Shown in pieces: positions 7,894 to 16,318 of a stretch of DNA of 64,000 bases. The DNA lies in assembly GCF_000420705.1 (NCBI RefSeq), contig NZ_ATVL01000010.1, positions 496,001-560,000 of the forward strand. Direction: 5' to 3'. The notes beneath the pieces are model-generated. The model did not search any database. It saw only the letters and a program-made list of their open reading frames with translations, and had not been told where the DNA came from. The DNA comes from Hymenobacter norwichensis DSM 15439 (GTDB taxonomy: Bacteria > Bacteroidota > Bacteroidia > Cytophagales > Hymenobacteraceae). A program made the position numbers and the translations under genes. The number at the start of each line of letters is the position of its first letter. Within the stretch, counting starts at the first letter, position 1.

Positions 7894-9675
7894 ATGGACA
7901 TTCGCCGCTCTTTCGATGTACTAACGCAACTGCAACAGAAGTACAACAAGCCTAATTGTTTCGCCGCCAAAATAGATGGTCAGTATGTGCCCATCAGCAC
8001 CGATACCGTGGTGGAGCAGGCCAACCGGGTCAGCTTGGGGTTGCGCAGCCTTGGGGTTAGCAAAGATGATAAAGTGGCTATCATTTCGATGAACCGGCCC
8101 GAGTGGATGTTCGCCGACTTCGGGATTGCGCAACTGGGTGCTACCAGTGTGCCCATGTACCCGAGCATCACGGTGGAAGATTACAAGTACATCTTCGCCG
8201 ATGCTGGCGTGAAAGCCGTGTTTGTGTCCGACAAAAAGCTATTTGAGAAGGTGCGCGAAGCCACAGAGGGCATGAATATTCCCGCCGAGAATGTCTTCAC
8301 CTTTGATAAGGTAGATGGCGCTCGGCACTTTTCGGAGCTGCTGGAACTGGGTAAGCAAGGCAACCCCGCCGACCTAGAGCCCCTGAAAGCCGCCGTGCAA
8401 CCCGACGACCTGCTGACGCTCATTTACACCAGCGGCACCACCGGCAAGCCCAAAGGTGTGATGCTCAGCCACAACAACATCCTCAGCAACTGCCGTAACG
8501 CCCAACGTTTCGTGCCCGTTACGAAGGATGATAAAGCGTTGAGCTTCTTGCCGCTTTGCCATATTTTCGAGCGGATGGTAACGTATATATACCTCATCAA
8601 CGGCGTAAGCATCTACTACGCCGAGAGCATGGAAACCATTGCCGAAAACCTGCGCGAAGTGAAGCCCGAAATCTTCACCACCGTGCCGCGCCTGCTGGAG
8701 AAAGTGTACGACAAGATCGTGGCGAAAGGCCACGAGCAGACCGGCGTCAAGAAAAGCCTGTTCTTCTGGGCCCTGGACCTGGGCCTGAAATACGACAACC
8801 AGAAAGACAACGGTTTCCTATATAACACCCAACTGGCTCTAGCTAATAAGCTCATTTTCAGTAAATGGCGAGAGGCATTGGGCGGTAATCTGCGCTGCAT
8901 TGTAAGCGGCGGCGGGGCCCTGCAGCCTCGGTTGGCGCGGGTGTTCTGGGCCGGCGGCATCCGAGTGATGGAAGGCTATGGCCTCACCGAAACCTCGCCG
9001 GTAATTGCTGTAGGAGGTTACGAACCTGAAAACAACATGATTGGTACCGTAGGCCCCATCGTCGACAACACCGAAGTGAAAATTGCCCAAGACGGCGAGA
9101 TTCTTACCAAGTCGGAGTCGGTAATGAAGGGCTACTATAACAATCCCGAGCTGACGGCTAAGGAGTTCGATGAAGAAGGCTGGTTCCACACCGGCGACAT
9201 CGGCGAGATTGTGAACGGTAAGTTCCTGAAAATCACCGACCGGAAGAAAGAGATGTTCAAGACCTCAGGCGGTAAGTACATTGCCCCGCAGGTAATTGAA
9301 AGCAAACTCAAGGAGTCGCCGCTGGTAGAGCAGTGCATGGTGGTCGGCGACGGCCAGAAGTTTGCTTCCGCACTGGTTATTCCTGCTTTTGATGAGTTGA
9401 AAGGCTGGTGCAAGCGCAATGGTGTGGAGGCCAGCGGCTCCACCGAAGACCTCGTGAAAAACGAGAAAGTGGTGAAGATGTACCAGGATCTGGTGCACAA
9501 GTACAACGATGGTTTCGCGCAGTGGGAGCAGGTAAAGAAAATCGCCCTACTGCCCAAGCTCTGGACCGTGGAAACCGGCGAAATGACCCCGACTATGAAG
9601 GTCAAGCGCAAAATCATTACCGAGAACAATAAGGATTTAATAGAGAGTCTGTATCATCAGGCGGAACGCCGCTAG
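7894..9675 (+). CDS. fadD: Long-chain fatty acid-CoA ligase (AMP-forming)
   Basis: The 593-residue acyl-CoA synthetase activates fatty acids to acyl-CoA with ATP. The AMP-binding signature TSGTTGKPKGVMLSH is near residue 181. The YGLTETSP motif, the DGEI and GWFHTGDIG segments and the late ITDRKKEMFKTSGGKY motif (hinge and catalytic region) are all present. Length and the bacterial long-chain subgroup match. The ATG at 7894 precedes the first conserved block (RSFDVLTQLQ). It is followed by a strong terminator and then by the marR - beta-oxidation genes on the same strand, so it supplies the substrate of that pathway but is a separate transcription unit. No copy of the MarR-type box is visible upstream. 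Confidence 0.93.
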   Translation: MDIRRSFDVLTQLQQKYNKPNCFAAKIDGQYVPISTDTVVEQANRVSLGLRSLGVSKDDKVAIISMNRPEWMFADFGIAQLGATSVPMYPSITVEDYKYIFADAGVKAVFVSDKKLFEKVREATEGMNIPAENVFTFDKVDGARHFSELLELGKQGNPADLEPLKAAVQPDDLLTLIYTSGTTGKPKGVMLSHNNILSNCRNAQRFVPVTKDDKALSFLPLCHIFERMVTYIYLINGVSIYYAESMETIAENLREVKPEIFTTVPRLLEKVYDKIVAKGHEQTGVKKSLFFWALDLGLKYDNQKDNGFLYNTQLALANKLIFSKWREALGGNLRCIVSGGGALQPRLARVFWAGGIRVMEGYGLTETSPVIAVGGYEPENNMIGTVGPIVDNTEVKIAQDGEILTKSESVMKGYYNNPELTAKEFDEEGWFHTGDIGEIVNGKFLKITDRKKEMFKTSGGKYIAPQVIESKLKESPLVEQCMVVGDGQKFASALVIPAFDELKGWCKRNGVEASGSTEDLVKNEKVVKMYQDLVHKYNDGFAQWEQVKKIALLPKLWTVETGEMTPTMKVKRKIITENNKDLIESLYHQAERR

Positions 9676-9681
9676 CTTCAG

Positions 9682-9720
9682 AAAAGCCCCGTTTCCTGGC
9701 AGGAAGCGGGGCTTTTTATA
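9682..9720 (+). terminator. Terminator of fadD
   Basis: A 15-bp stem with one G-T type mismatch (AAAAGCCCCGTTTCC against GGAAGCGGGGCTTTT, loop TGGCA) is followed by a T-run directly after the fadD stop. Confidence 0.88.
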
Positions 9721-9779
9721 AATGCCTAGTATAAGAATAGAAGCAGTTAAGGCAAAACATTTTTCCTGTATTTTAGTAT

Positions 9780-9807
9780 GCAAGCATAACATATTTATGT
9801 ATGTTTA
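9780..9807 (+). promoter_or_regulatory. marR promoter with putative MarR operator
   Basis: The block GCAAGCATAACA (9780-9791) is followed after 8 bases by TATGTTTA (9800-9807), a near match to the -7 consensus TAnnTTTG. The same block at the same distance from a -7 element occurs before the acyl-CoA dehydrogenase gene (14212-14239). The segment ACATA-TT-TATGT inside it is palindromic, as expected for a MarR dimer site. Autoregulation is inferred. Confidence 0.65.
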
Positions 9808-9828
9808 CCGGACTTGCTGCTCCCTGCC

Positions 9829-10305
9829 ATGAAACCTGAAGAAACCGTTGATTATAACATTAAAGTCGCCTGGCATGCCATTTCGCGTATGTACAACACT
9901 CAGGCTGGTAAGTATGACATCACCACGAGCATCGGCTTTGTGCTGCTGAATATTGATCAGGAAAACGGTACGCCAGCCACTAAGATAGCGCCATTGCTGG
10001 GCCTTGAAACCCGCAGCCTGACGCGCATTTTGCGTTCGATGGAAGAGAAAGGCCTGATCTACAAACAGGCCGACACCCAGGATAAACGCTCGGTGCGCAT
10101 CTTCCTGACCGAAGAGGGCTTGCGTGGCAAGGAGATTTCCCGTCAGACGGTGCGCCACTTCAACCAGAAAGTGCGTGAAAAAATCCCGCAGAATCAGCTC
10201 GATGTTTTCTTCAAAGTTGTCGGCCAGATTACGGGCATGATTGAGGGTAAAACTCTCTTTGATGATTTCGTGCTAAAGCCTTTGCGCTCTGAGTCACCGG
10301 CTTAA
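9829..10305 (+). CDS. MarR-family transcriptional regulator
   Basis: The 158-residue protein has a winged helix-turn-helix of MarR type: TPATKIAPLLGLETRSLTRI followed by the wing KQADTQDKRSVRIFLTEEG (residues about 48-110), flanked by N- and C-terminal dimerisation helices. The ATG at 9829 is preferred over a TTG at 9814, which would lie only 7 bases after the -7 element. It is first in a run with the fused beta-oxidation gene, thiolase and acyl-CoA dehydrogenase. By position it is the likely repressor of this pathway, with fatty acyl-CoA or a related compound as inducer; that ligand is inference by analogy with other fatty-acid regulators. Confidence 0.9.
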   Translation: MKPEETVDYNIKVAWHAISRMYNTQAGKYDITTSIGFVLLNIDQENGTPATKIAPLLGLETRSLTRILRSMEEKGLIYKQADTQDKRSVRIFLTEEGLRGKEISRQTVRHFNQKVREKIPQNQLDVFFKVVGQITGMIEGKTLFDDFVLKPLRSESPA

Positions 10306-10306
10306 A

Positions 10307-10453
10307 AAGCTGCTAGTTAGTGGCTGCCGGCCGATGGCTTTCACAATTTGATGGCACAGACCGTCAAACAAGCATAGTGCGTTCATGCTTTTATAAAGGC
10401 TGCATGACGAGTACTTTATGTGATAAACTGCTAACCATCAGCTAGTAGCTGAC
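10307..10453. repeat. AGCT-rich inverted repeat pair, locus 2
   Basis: Segments 10307-10341 and 10427-10453 lie in inverted orientation between marR and the next gene. The first contains GCTGCTAGTTAGTGGCTGC, differing from the locus 1 copy (GCTGTTAGCTAGTGGCTGT) at only three positions over 19 bases. Confidence 0.6.
10369..10390 (+). promoter_or_regulatory. Possible third, degenerate MarR-type site
   Basis: CAAGCATA at 10369-10376 matches the core of the shared block at 9780 and 14212. AAGCAT and an inverted ATGCTT (10385-10390) form 6-bp palindromic arms. It lies 100 bases upstream of the fused beta-oxidation gene. No clean -7 element follows at the same spacing, so this is weak. Confidence 0.35.
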
Positions 10454-10489
10454 AATCCAAAAAACCTTCCCACTAATATTCATCCACGA

Positions 10490-12898
10490 ATGAATCGTAC
10501 CATCAAAAAAGTAGCTGTACTGGGCTCCGGGGTGATGGGCTCGCGCATTGCGTGCCACTTCGCCAACATCGGGGTGCAGGTGCTGCTGCTCGACATTGCG
10601 CCCAAGGAACTGCTGCCCGCCGAAGAGGCCAAAGGCCTGAAGCTGGACAACCCGGCCGTGAAGAATCGCATCGTGAATGCCTCTTTGCAGGCAGCCGTGG
10701 CGGCCAACCCGTCGCCGCTGTACCGCAAGGCCGATGTGAGCCGCATCAAGACCGGCAACTTCGACGACAACCTCAAGGACATTGCCGGCTGCGACTGGAC
10801 GATTGAGGTGGTAGTGGAACGCCTCGACATCAAAAAGAGCCTGTTTGAGCAGGTAGAGCAGTTCCGAAAGCCCGGCACGCTCATCACAAGCAACACCTCT
10901 GGTATTCCGATTCACATGATGACGGAAGGTCGTTCCGACGACTTCCGCAAGCACTTCTGCGGCACGCACTTCTTTAACCCGCCGCGCTACCTGAAGCTGC
11001 TCGAAATCATCCCGACCCCGGACACGAACCAGGCGGTGGTGGATTTCCTGATGCACTACGGCGACCTGTACCTAGGCAAAACCACGGTACTGGCCAAAGA
11101 CACGCCCGCTTTCATTGCTAACCGCGTGGGCGTTTTCGCCATCATGGACGTGGTGCAAGTAATGAGCGAGCTGGGTTTGACAGTAGAGGAAGTGGACAAG
11201 CTGACGGGGCCGGTTATCGGACACGCCAAGTCGGCCACGTTCCGCACATCAGACGTGGTGGGCTTGGATACGATGATCAACGTAGCCAACGGCCTCGCTC
11301 AGAACCTACCCAACGACGAAGCCAAGCACGTGTTCCAGCTGCCTGACTTCATCAAGAAGATGGCCGAAAACAAGTGGCTGGGCGACAAAACCGCCCAGGG
11401 CTTCTACAAGAAAGTGAAGGGCGCCGGCGGCAAGTCGGAAATCCAGGCTCTCGACCTGAACACGTTGGAATACAAACCCAGCGCTAAGGTGAAGTTTGCC
11501 ACCCTGGAAGCCACCAAGCCGATTGAAAAGCTGGCGGACCGCTTCAAGGTGCTAGCCGCCGGCAAAGACAAGGCCGGGGACTTCTACCGCAAAACCTTTG
11601 CCGGCCTGTTTGCCTACGTAAGCAACCGGATTCCAGAAATCACCGACTCGCTTTACAAGATTGACGACGCCCTGCGCGCCGGATTCGGCTGGGACCTGGG
11701 CCCCTTTGAAACCTGGGATGCTCTGGGCGTGCAGAAGGGCTTGGAGCTTGCCAAGGCCGAAGGCAAAACTGTAGCGCCCTGGGTGGAAGAAATGGTAGCC
11801 GCCGGCCACACCGCCTTCTACAAAGTGAGCGAAGCGGGCGTGAAGCAATTCTACGACATCGAGTCGAAGATCTACCAGGCCATCCCGGGCATGGAGAACT
11901 TCATCATTCTGGATAACCTGCGCGCTACGGGCAAAGTGCTGTGGAAAAACGCTGGGGCCTCGGTGCTTGACATGGGCGACGGTATCCTGAACGTTGAATT
12001 CCACTCGAAGATGAACGCGCTGGGCTCCGACGTCATCCAAGGCCTAATGAAAGGCGTGGAACTGGCCGAAAAGGACTTCCGCGGCCTCGTGGTAGGCAAT
12101 GACGCGCCGAACTTCTCGGCCGGTGCCAACCTAGGCCTCGTGTACATGTTTGCGCTGGACCAGGAATACGACGAGCTGAACCTGATGATTGCTCAGTTCC
12201 AGCAGGCCATGATGCGGATGCGCTACAGCAGCATTCCGGTGGTGGGCGCGCCCCACGGCTTGGCCCTAGGTGGCGGCTGCGAGCTGAACCTGCACTGCGA
12301 CCGGGTGGTAGCGGCGGCCGAAACCTACATGGGCCTCGTGGAATTCGGCGTAGGCCTGATTCCGGGCGGCGGTGGCACCAAGGAAATGACGTTGCGCACC
12401 GCCCTCAAGTACGAGGAAGGTGAGCCGGAGTACAACCTGCTGCGCAACGCCTTCATGACGGTGAGCACCGCCAAAGTATCTACCTCAGCCCACGAAGCCT
12501 TCGATCTGGGCTTCCTGCGCCGCGGCGACGAAGTGGTGGTGAACTCCAACCGCGTACTGGCCCAGGCCAAAGCCGCCGCCATTGAGCTGGCCGAGGATGG
12601 CTATACCCAGCCGGTGCAGAAAACCAACATCAAGGTGCAGGGTAAAGGCGCCCTAGGCATGTTCCTGACTGGCGTGCACGCCATGAAAGAAGGCCGCTAC
12701 ATCTCTGACCACGACGTGAAAATTGCCAACAAGCTGGCCTATATCATGTGTGGCGGTGACCTGAGCAGCCCCACCGAAGTATCGGAGCAGTACCTGCTGG
12801 ACTTGGAGCGAGAAGCATTCCTCAGCCTCACCGGTGAACGGAAAACGCTGGAGCGAATTCAATCGATTCTGACGACGGGCAAACCGCTGAGAAACTAG
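10490..12898 (+). CDS. Fused 3-hydroxyacyl-CoA dehydrogenase / enoyl-CoA hydratase
   Basis: The 802-residue protein catalyses two central steps of beta-oxidation. The N-terminal half is the NAD-binding dehydrogenase: VLGSGVMGSRIACHFANIG (9-27) is the Rossmann loop, NPPRYLKLLEIIP and FIANRVG are the usual following motifs. The C-terminal third is a crotonase domain with the substrate-binding segments NFSAGANLG (about 543-551) and GLALGGGCEL (about 589-598) and a Glu in VEFGVGLIPGGGG. The order dehydrogenase-then-hydratase is the reverse of E. coli FadB/FadJ but is common in Bacteroidetes. It is followed after 76 bases by the thiolase gene, forming the usual trifunctional set. Confidence 0.94.
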   Translation: MNRTIKKVAVLGSGVMGSRIACHFANIGVQVLLLDIAPKELLPAEEAKGLKLDNPAVKNRIVNASLQAAVAANPSPLYRKADVSRIKTGNFDDNLKDIAGCDWTIEVVVERLDIKKSLFEQVEQFRKPGTLITSNTSGIPIHMMTEGRSDDFRKHFCGTHFFNPPRYLKLLEIIPTPDTNQAVVDFLMHYGDLYLGKTTVLAKDTPAFIANRVGVFAIMDVVQVMSELGLTVEEVDKLTGPVIGHAKSATFRTSDVVGLDTMINVANGLAQNLPNDEAKHVFQLPDFIKKMAENKWLGDKTAQGFYKKVKGAGGKSEIQALDLNTLEYKPSAKVKFATLEATKPIEKLADRFKVLAAGKDKAGDFYRKTFAGLFAYVSNRIPEITDSLYKIDDALRAGFGWDLGPFETWDALGVQKGLELAKAEGKTVAPWVEEMVAAGHTAFYKVSEAGVKQFYDIESKIYQAIPGMENFIILDNLRATGKVLWKNAGASVLDMGDGILNVEFHSKMNALGSDVIQGLMKGVELAEKDFRGLVVGNDAPNFSAGANLGLVYMFALDQEYDELNLMIAQFQQAMMRMRYSSIPVVGAPHGLALGGGCELNLHCDRVVAAAETYMGLVEFGVGLIPGGGGTKEMTLRTALKYEEGEPEYNLLRNAFMTVSTAKVSTSAHEAFDLGFLRRGDEVVVNSNRVLAQAKAAAIELAEDGYTQPVQKTNIKVQGKGALGMFLTGVHAMKEGRYISDHDVKIANKLAYIMCGGDLSSPTEVSEQYLLDLEREAFLSLTGERKTLERIQSILTTGKPLRN

Positions 12899-12974
12899 AG
12901 TTGCAACTAATTTCCTTCCAACGAGGGACGCTAGCCTTAGCTCTAATCCCCCACCTTCTCTAAGACTCAAAAAA

Positions 12975-14153
12975 ATGAATGCATATATCGTAGCCGGTTA
13001 CCGCACAGCGGTTGGCAAAGCCAACCGCGGCGGTTTCCGCTTTACCCGTCCCGATGACCTCGCCGCCGATGTCATCAAGCATTTGGTAGCCTCGGTGCCT
13101 GCCCTTGATCCTACTCGTATCGATGACGTGATTGTAGGTAACGCTGTGCCGGAAGCTGAGCAGGGCTTGCAGATGGGTCGCCTGATTTCGTTGCTGGCTT
13201 TGCCGATGAACGTGTCAGGCCTCATCGTGAACCGCTACTGCGGCTCCGGCGTGGAAACCATTGCCATGGCCGCCGGTAAAATTGCCGCCGGCATGGCCGA
13301 CTGCATCGTGGCTGGTGGTACCGAGAGCATGAGCTTAGTACCTACCGTGGGCTGGAAAACCGTGCCCAACTATAAGTTAGCCCAGCAACACCCCGATTAC
13401 TACCTCGGCATGGGCCTTACCGCCGAAGCTGTGGCCCAGGATTACGGCATCACCCGCGAAGACCAGGACCAGTTTGCTTACAACTCGCACCAGAAGGCCA
13501 TTAAGGCCATCCAAGAAGGCAAGTTCAAAGAGCAGATTGTGCCCGTAACAGTGGAGGAGACCTACCTCGACCAGGCCACCGGCAAAAAGAAAAACCGCTC
13601 GTTTGTAGTCGATACCGACGAAGGCCCCCGCGCCGATACGTCGATGGAGGCGCTGGCCAAGTTGCGCCCCGTATTTGCCGCCAACGGCTCCGTAACGGCC
13701 GGTAACTCCTCACAGACTTCCGATGGTGCTGCTTTCGTTATTGTAATGTCGGAGCGCATGGTAAAGGAGTTGAATCTAGAGCCAATTGCCCGCATGGTGA
13801 CCTACGCCACCGAAGGTATCGACCCACGCATCATGGGCATGGGCCCCATCAAGGCCGTGCCGAAGGCGCTGAAGCAAGCCGGCATGAAGCTCCAGGACAT
13901 CGACCTGTTTGAGTTGAACGAGGCCTTTGCCTCCCAAAGCCTAGCCGTAATGCGCGAGCTGGACATGGACCAGGACAAAGTGAACGTGAACGGCGGCGCC
14001 ATTGCCCTCGGTCACCCGCTGGGTTGCTCCGGCGCCAAGCTCAGCATCCAGCTGTTTCACGAGTTGCGCGCCCGGGGCCAGAAATACGGCATGGTAACCG
14101 CCTGCGTTGGTGGTGGCCAAGGAGTAGCCGGCATTTATGAATTGCTGAAGTAA
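12975..14153 (+). CDS. fadA: Acetyl-CoA C-acyltransferase (thiolase)
   Basis: This 392-residue thiolase carries out the last, thiolytic step of beta-oxidation. The acyl-accepting cysteine is Cys89 in VNRYCGSG. The C-terminal catalytic His lies in GHPLGCSGAK, and the second cysteine in TACVGGGQG. Length is normal. It is directly downstream of the fused dehydrogenase/hydratase gene and ends at a strong terminator, so marR, the fused gene and this gene form one likely operon with acyl-CoA dehydrogenase as a separate unit. A biosynthetic acetyl-CoA acetyltransferase role is possible in principle, but the context favours degradation. Confidence 0.94.
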   Translation: MNAYIVAGYRTAVGKANRGGFRFTRPDDLAADVIKHLVASVPALDPTRIDDVIVGNAVPEAEQGLQMGRLISLLALPMNVSGLIVNRYCGSGVETIAMAAGKIAAGMADCIVAGGTESMSLVPTVGWKTVPNYKLAQQHPDYYLGMGLTAEAVAQDYGITREDQDQFAYNSHQKAIKAIQEGKFKEQIVPVTVEETYLDQATGKKKNRSFVVDTDEGPRADTSMEALAKLRPVFAANGSVTAGNSSQTSDGAAFVIVMSERMVKELNLEPIARMVTYATEGIDPRIMGMGPIKAVPKALKQAGMKLQDIDLFELNEAFASQSLAVMRELDMDQDKVNVNGGAIALGHPLGCSGAKLSIQLFHELRARGQKYGMVTACVGGGQGVAGIYELLK

Positions 14154-14160
14154 TCGTTTG

Positions 14161-14201
14161 ACGAAAAGAAAACCCCGAACCAAACGGGGTTTTCTTTTCG
14201 T
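14161..14201 (+). terminator. Terminator of the marR-fadA unit
   Basis: A perfect 17-bp stem, ACGAAAAGAAAACCCCG pairing with its complement ending TTTTCTTTTCGT, with a 7-base loop. It begins 7 bases after the thiolase stop. Confidence 0.9.
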
Positions 14202-14211
14202 TAAGTACTCG

Positions 14212-14239
14212 GCAAGCATAACAAATATTTGTATCTTTC
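14212..14239 (+). promoter_or_regulatory. Acyl-CoA dehydrogenase promoter with putative MarR operator
   Basis: GCAAGCATAACA (14212-14223), then 8 bases, then the -7-like TATCTTTC (14232-14239). The block and spacing are identical to the marR promoter at 9780. It overlaps a perfect 12-bp palindrome ACAAATATTTGT (14221-14232). Repression by the MarR protein at 9829 is inferred. Confidence 0.68.
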
Positions 14240-14345
14240 GGTACAACAAACTAGTGGGCTGCTTTGGCCTATAATACTCGGCTTGCCGAGTAGTTTGCCT
14301 CCCACTTCGACATTAATCTCCCACATCAATACCTCACCCACGGTC

Positions 14346-16133
14346 ATGGAAGTAACCAACAAGCTTGTGAAAGGCGGCGAGTTTATCATCAAAGAAACCG
14401 ACGCGCAAGACGTATTCACCCCCGCCGACTTCTCGGAGGAACAGAACATGATGCACCAGACCGCGCTGGACTTCGTGGAAAAAGAGGTGCAGCCCTTGCT
14501 GGAGCGCCTCGATAACCACGAAGAAGGCTTGATGCGCGGGCTGATGGAAAAAGCTGGTCAGTTGGGCTTGTTCGGGGTAAGCATTCCGGAGCAGTACGGC
14601 GGGCTGGATATGGACTTCACCACCTCTCTGCGCGTGACGGAAGGCGTGGGCGGCGGCCATTCATTCCCGGTGGCCTTTGCAGCACACACTGGCATTGCCA
14701 TGCTGCCCATATTATACTTCGGCAACGATGAGCAGAAGAACAAGTACCTGCCTGGCCTGACCAACGGTGAGCTGATGGGTGCGTACTGCCTCACTGAGCC
14801 TGGCTCTGGCTCCGACGCCCTCGGTGCCAAAACCAAGGCTATTCCAACCGAAGACGGCGAGTTCTACGTGTTGAACGGCCAGAAAATGTGGATTACGAAC
14901 GGCGGTTTTGCCGACGTGTTCATTGTGTTTGCCCAAGTGGACGGCGACAAGTTTACTGGCTTCATTGTGGAGCGCGACACCCCCGGCCTGAGCCTCGGCA
15001 ACGAGGAGCACAAGATGGGCATCAAAGGTTCCTCGACCCGTCAGGTGTTCCTCTCTGATGTAAAAGTGCCGAAATCGGCGGTGCTGGGCGAGATTGGCAA
15101 AGGCCACCTCATTGCCTTCAACATCCTGAACATCGGCCGCATTAAGCTGGCTGCTGCTTGCTTGGGTGCCACCAAAATGGCATCTACGCTAAGCATCAAA
15201 TACGCCAACGAGCGAGTGCAATTCAAGCTGCCCATCAGCAAGTTTGGCGCTATCAAGTACAAGCTGGCTCAGCAGGCCGTGCGCATCTACGCCGTGGAGT
15301 CGGCCATCTACCGTGCCGGTATGGACATTGCCCGCATGGAGCAGGAACTGCTGGCTAAGGGCCAGAGCCACAACGAAGCTCTGCTAGGTGCCGCTCGCGA
15401 GTTTGCCGTGGAGTGCGCTATGCTGAAAGTGGAAGGCTCGGAAGTGCTTGACTATGTGGTGGATGAGGGCGTGCAGGTGTACGGTGGCTACGGATTCTCG
15501 GCCGACTACCCCATGGACCGCGCCTACCGGGATTCGCGTATCAACCGCATCTTCGAGGGTACCAACGAAATCAACCGCATGCTGGCCGTCGACATGATCC
15601 TGAAAAAGGCCATGAAAGGCGAGCTAGACCTAATGGGCCCAGCCCAAGCTGTGCAACAGGAGCTGATGGCTATTCCGGACTTCAATCTGGAAGAGGAAAC
15701 CGGCTTGTTTGCGGCCGAGAAAAAGACCATCCAGAAGCTGAAAAAAGCCATTCTGATGGTGGCTGGCACGGCTGTGCAGAAGTATATGAACTCCCTGGCC
15801 AAAGAGCAGGAAGTGCTGATGAACATTGCCGATATGGCTATCAAGGTGTACACTGCCGAAAGCACCTTGCTACGCGTGGAGAAAGAAGCCGATATGAAAG
15901 GCGAAGAGGCACTGGCCACGCAAATCGACATTGCCCGCGTGTACCTCTACGATACTGTAGATCAAGTAAATAAATTCGGCAAAGATGCCATCGGCACCAT
16001 GACTGAAGGCGACGAGCAGCGCCTATTGGCTATGGGGTTGAAGCGCTTTACCAAGTCGGACCTCTACAACGCCAAGGAAGCCCGCCGCCGCATTGCCGAC
16101 GTACTTATTGCCGCCAATGAGTACGCCTATTAA
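14346..16133 (+). CDS. Acyl-CoA dehydrogenase
   Basis: The 595-residue FAD flavoprotein introduces the first double bond of beta-oxidation. Motifs: CLTEPGSGSDA (FAD/substrate binding), MWITNGGFADVF, GIKGSSTRQVF, the C-terminal YGGYGFSADYPMDR, and RIFEGTNEINRM with the catalytic-base Glu in FEGT. About 150 extra C-terminal residues after this motif place it with the long VLCAD/ACAD9-like group. The ATG at 14346 (MEVTNKLVKGGEF) is preferred over an upstream TTG at 14229, which would fall inside the promoter. It has its own promoter with a copy of the MarR-type box and its own terminator. The electron acceptor ETF is not encoded in the window. Confidence 0.94.
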   Translation: MEVTNKLVKGGEFIIKETDAQDVFTPADFSEEQNMMHQTALDFVEKEVQPLLERLDNHEEGLMRGLMEKAGQLGLFGVSIPEQYGGLDMDFTTSLRVTEGVGGGHSFPVAFAAHTGIAMLPILYFGNDEQKNKYLPGLTNGELMGAYCLTEPGSGSDALGAKTKAIPTEDGEFYVLNGQKMWITNGGFADVFIVFAQVDGDKFTGFIVERDTPGLSLGNEEHKMGIKGSSTRQVFLSDVKVPKSAVLGEIGKGHLIAFNILNIGRIKLAAACLGATKMASTLSIKYANERVQFKLPISKFGAIKYKLAQQAVRIYAVESAIYRAGMDIARMEQELLAKGQSHNEALLGAAREFAVECAMLKVEGSEVLDYVVDEGVQVYGGYGFSADYPMDRAYRDSRINRIFEGTNEINRMLAVDMILKKAMKGELDLMGPAQAVQQELMAIPDFNLEEETGLFAAEKKTIQKLKKAILMVAGTAVQKYMNSLAKEQEVLMNIADMAIKVYTAESTLLRVEKEADMKGEEALATQIDIARVYLYDTVDQVNKFGKDAIGTMTEGDEQRLLAMGLKRFTKSDLYNAKEARRRIADVLIAANEYAY

Positions 16134-16213
16134 GCCGCCAGTTCAGTGAAGTCAGCAGCATAGATACTGGCAGGTATCTGTAGCTGTTGCAATTCACTGA
16201 GTATATGAGAAAT

Positions 16214-16255
16214 AGAAAGCCGCTTCCTGCGTGGGAGCGGCTTTCTGCTTTTCAA
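16214..16255 (+). terminator. Terminator of acyl-CoA dehydrogenase
   Basis: A stem AGAAAGCCGCTTCC against GGAGCGGCTTTCT with a one-base bulge and loop TGCGTG is followed by GCTTTTC. It lies about 80 bases after the stop and just upstream of the glutamate dehydrogenase gene. Confidence 0.8.
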
Positions 16256-16318
16256 ACACAACGCCAACGGCTGGGCTGTCGTTTGCAGAAAGATACTCCA
16301 CCTTCAATCCCACCATCT

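Noticed and set aside
14229..14345. N-terminal extension of acyl-CoA dehydrogenase from TTG 14229
   Set aside because: The extension covers the -7 element and operator palindrome and is not conserved in the family.
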